A stretch of 64,000 nucleotides of DNA from Desulfosudis oleivorans (GTDB lineage Bacteria > Desulfobacterota > Desulfobacteria > Desulfobacterales > SURF-7): the NCBI GenBank assembly GCA_020723305.1, contig DYJC01000023.1:1-64000 (forward strand), in the 5' to 3' direction. Below are positions 63,589 to 64,000 of this stretch, one piece after another. The notes under the pieces are model-generated. The model saw only the letters and a list, made by a program, of their open reading frames with translations, was not told the DNA's origin and did no database searches. The stretch's first letter is position 1, and every line of letters starts with the position of its first letter. A program made the position numbers and the translations under genes.

Positions 63589-64000
63589 TTAAAGTTTTTT
63601 CCCGGAAAAAACGCCTGCAATCATTTTCGCCAGACGAAGTGTGTGCCGGCGGATCTCTTCATCGGTTTTTCCGGGATATCTTGCATAACTAATCATGATG
63701 CCGTTTAAAGCGGAAAACAGGGCATGGGCTGTAATCCGGGAGTTTGTTTTACAGCCAACGGAAAGAAGCGCCGTCTCTATGCGGTTCATCAATTCCCTCA
63801 TGATTTCATCCAGCTTTTGTGTGGCGTCCGGAGACAGTTCTCCCCCCAGCATGAAATGGCTCATCATCTGATAAAAGGTCATGTTGTCATTCAAATAGGA
63901 AATGTAGAATTCACAAAGCTGTTCCAGGGTTGGTGTCTTTTTGGAGGAGATGTTATCAAACATCTGCGTGATTTCCGCTGCGCTGTCTAAAAAAACATCC
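63589..64000 (-). CDS. TetR-family regulator, C-terminal part (N-terminus beyond window)
   Basis: The frame is open from the window edge to the stop at 63589. The visible ~137 residues (DVFLDSAAEITQMFDN...TLEQLCEFYISYLNDNMTFYQMMSHFMLGG...LFSALNGIMISYARYPGKTDEEIRRHTLRLAKMIAGVF) are the helical ligand-binding half typical of TetR proteins. The DNA-binding HTH lies outside. It converges with the caspase-like gene. It may be the repressor of an operator found elsewhere in the window. Confidence 0.75.
   Translation of the reverse strand, partial: DVFLDSAAEITQMFDNISSKKTPTLEQLCEFYISYLNDNMTFYQMMSHFMLGGELSPDATQKLDEIMRELMNRIETALLSVGCKTNSRITAHALFSALNGIMISYARYPGKTDEEIRRHTLRLAKMIAGVFSGKKL

Overview
The window reads as a chromosome segment of roughly average GC (my estimate is mid-to-high 40s %) from an anaerobic, probably sulfate-reducing or syntrophic Desulfobacterota-type bacterium. 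This is inferred from gene content: a paired 2-hydroxyacyl-CoA dehydratase / benzoyl-CoA reductase-like module, a ~600-residue acyl-CoA dehydrogenase, two tandem B12-dependent radical SAM proteins, a multi-cluster ferredoxin-like protein, a CHASE4-GGDEF cyclase, and a molybdenum cofactor cluster (MOSC, FdhD, two MoeA paralogues). No rRNA, tRNA, CRISPR array, transposase or integrase gene was recognised.

Layout. 1-1.1 kb: a kelch-repeat exported protein, cut by the window edge. 1.5-6.9 kb: a 1008-residue regulator (MalT-like ATPase/TPR fused to a SARP-type DNA-binding/BTAD end), four 7-bp repeats at an 11-bp period, then the two dehydratase-family genes. 7.1-10.3 kb: a diguanylate cyclase and MurJ. 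10.5-13.4 kb: a strong promoter, a leader with an intrinsic terminator, and two radical SAM genes, with a TIM-barrel isomerase-like gene converging. 14.7-19.8 kb: a DUF2914 membrane protein and a three-gene minus-strand operon (Ser/Thr kinase with cNMP-binding domain, LOG-like protein, FliG C-domain protein). 20.7-24.9 kb: cold-shock protein, an FnIII lipoprotein, a Tat lipoprotein M48 protease, and a VapBC-type pair. 25.3-32.7 kb: prkA - yeaH - spoVR - second prkA-like ATPase, apparently one operon. 32.9-34.5 kb: a PstS-like binding protein and a lipoprotein.

34.5-38.4 kb looks like a small integron cassette cluster without an integrase. Five minus-strand units (an unknown membrane protein, HicAB, HigBA and two lipoproteins) are each followed by an imperfect palindrome with attC-like features. 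38.7-44.2 kb: a response regulator, TetR plus acyl-CoA dehydrogenase, an outer-membrane barrel protein, and a haemolysin III-family protein. 44.4-51.8 kb: a hybrid histidine kinase and an RND efflux pair. 52-56.7 kb: a DedA-family protein, a Cys-rich ferredoxin-like protein with a perfect palindromic operator, an AT-rich solute-binding protein, and an ABC-F ATPase. 56.7-62.6 kb: an amidohydrolase lipoprotein and the Mo-cofactor operon MOSC-FdhD-MoeA-MoeA/PBP. 62.8-64 kb: a caspase-like protease and a TetR protein cut by the window edge.

Two families of non-coding, inverted-repeat-bounded elements are dispersed through intergenic spaces. Family 1 has five ~120-143 bp copies plus two solo ends; two copies are flanked by 4-bp direct repeats. 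Family 2 has two copies plus a solo end; one copy is flanked by a perfect 9-bp direct repeat. They look like MITEs mobilised by transposases encoded elsewhere.

Most functional statements rest on motif and family recognition by eye. No database search was run.
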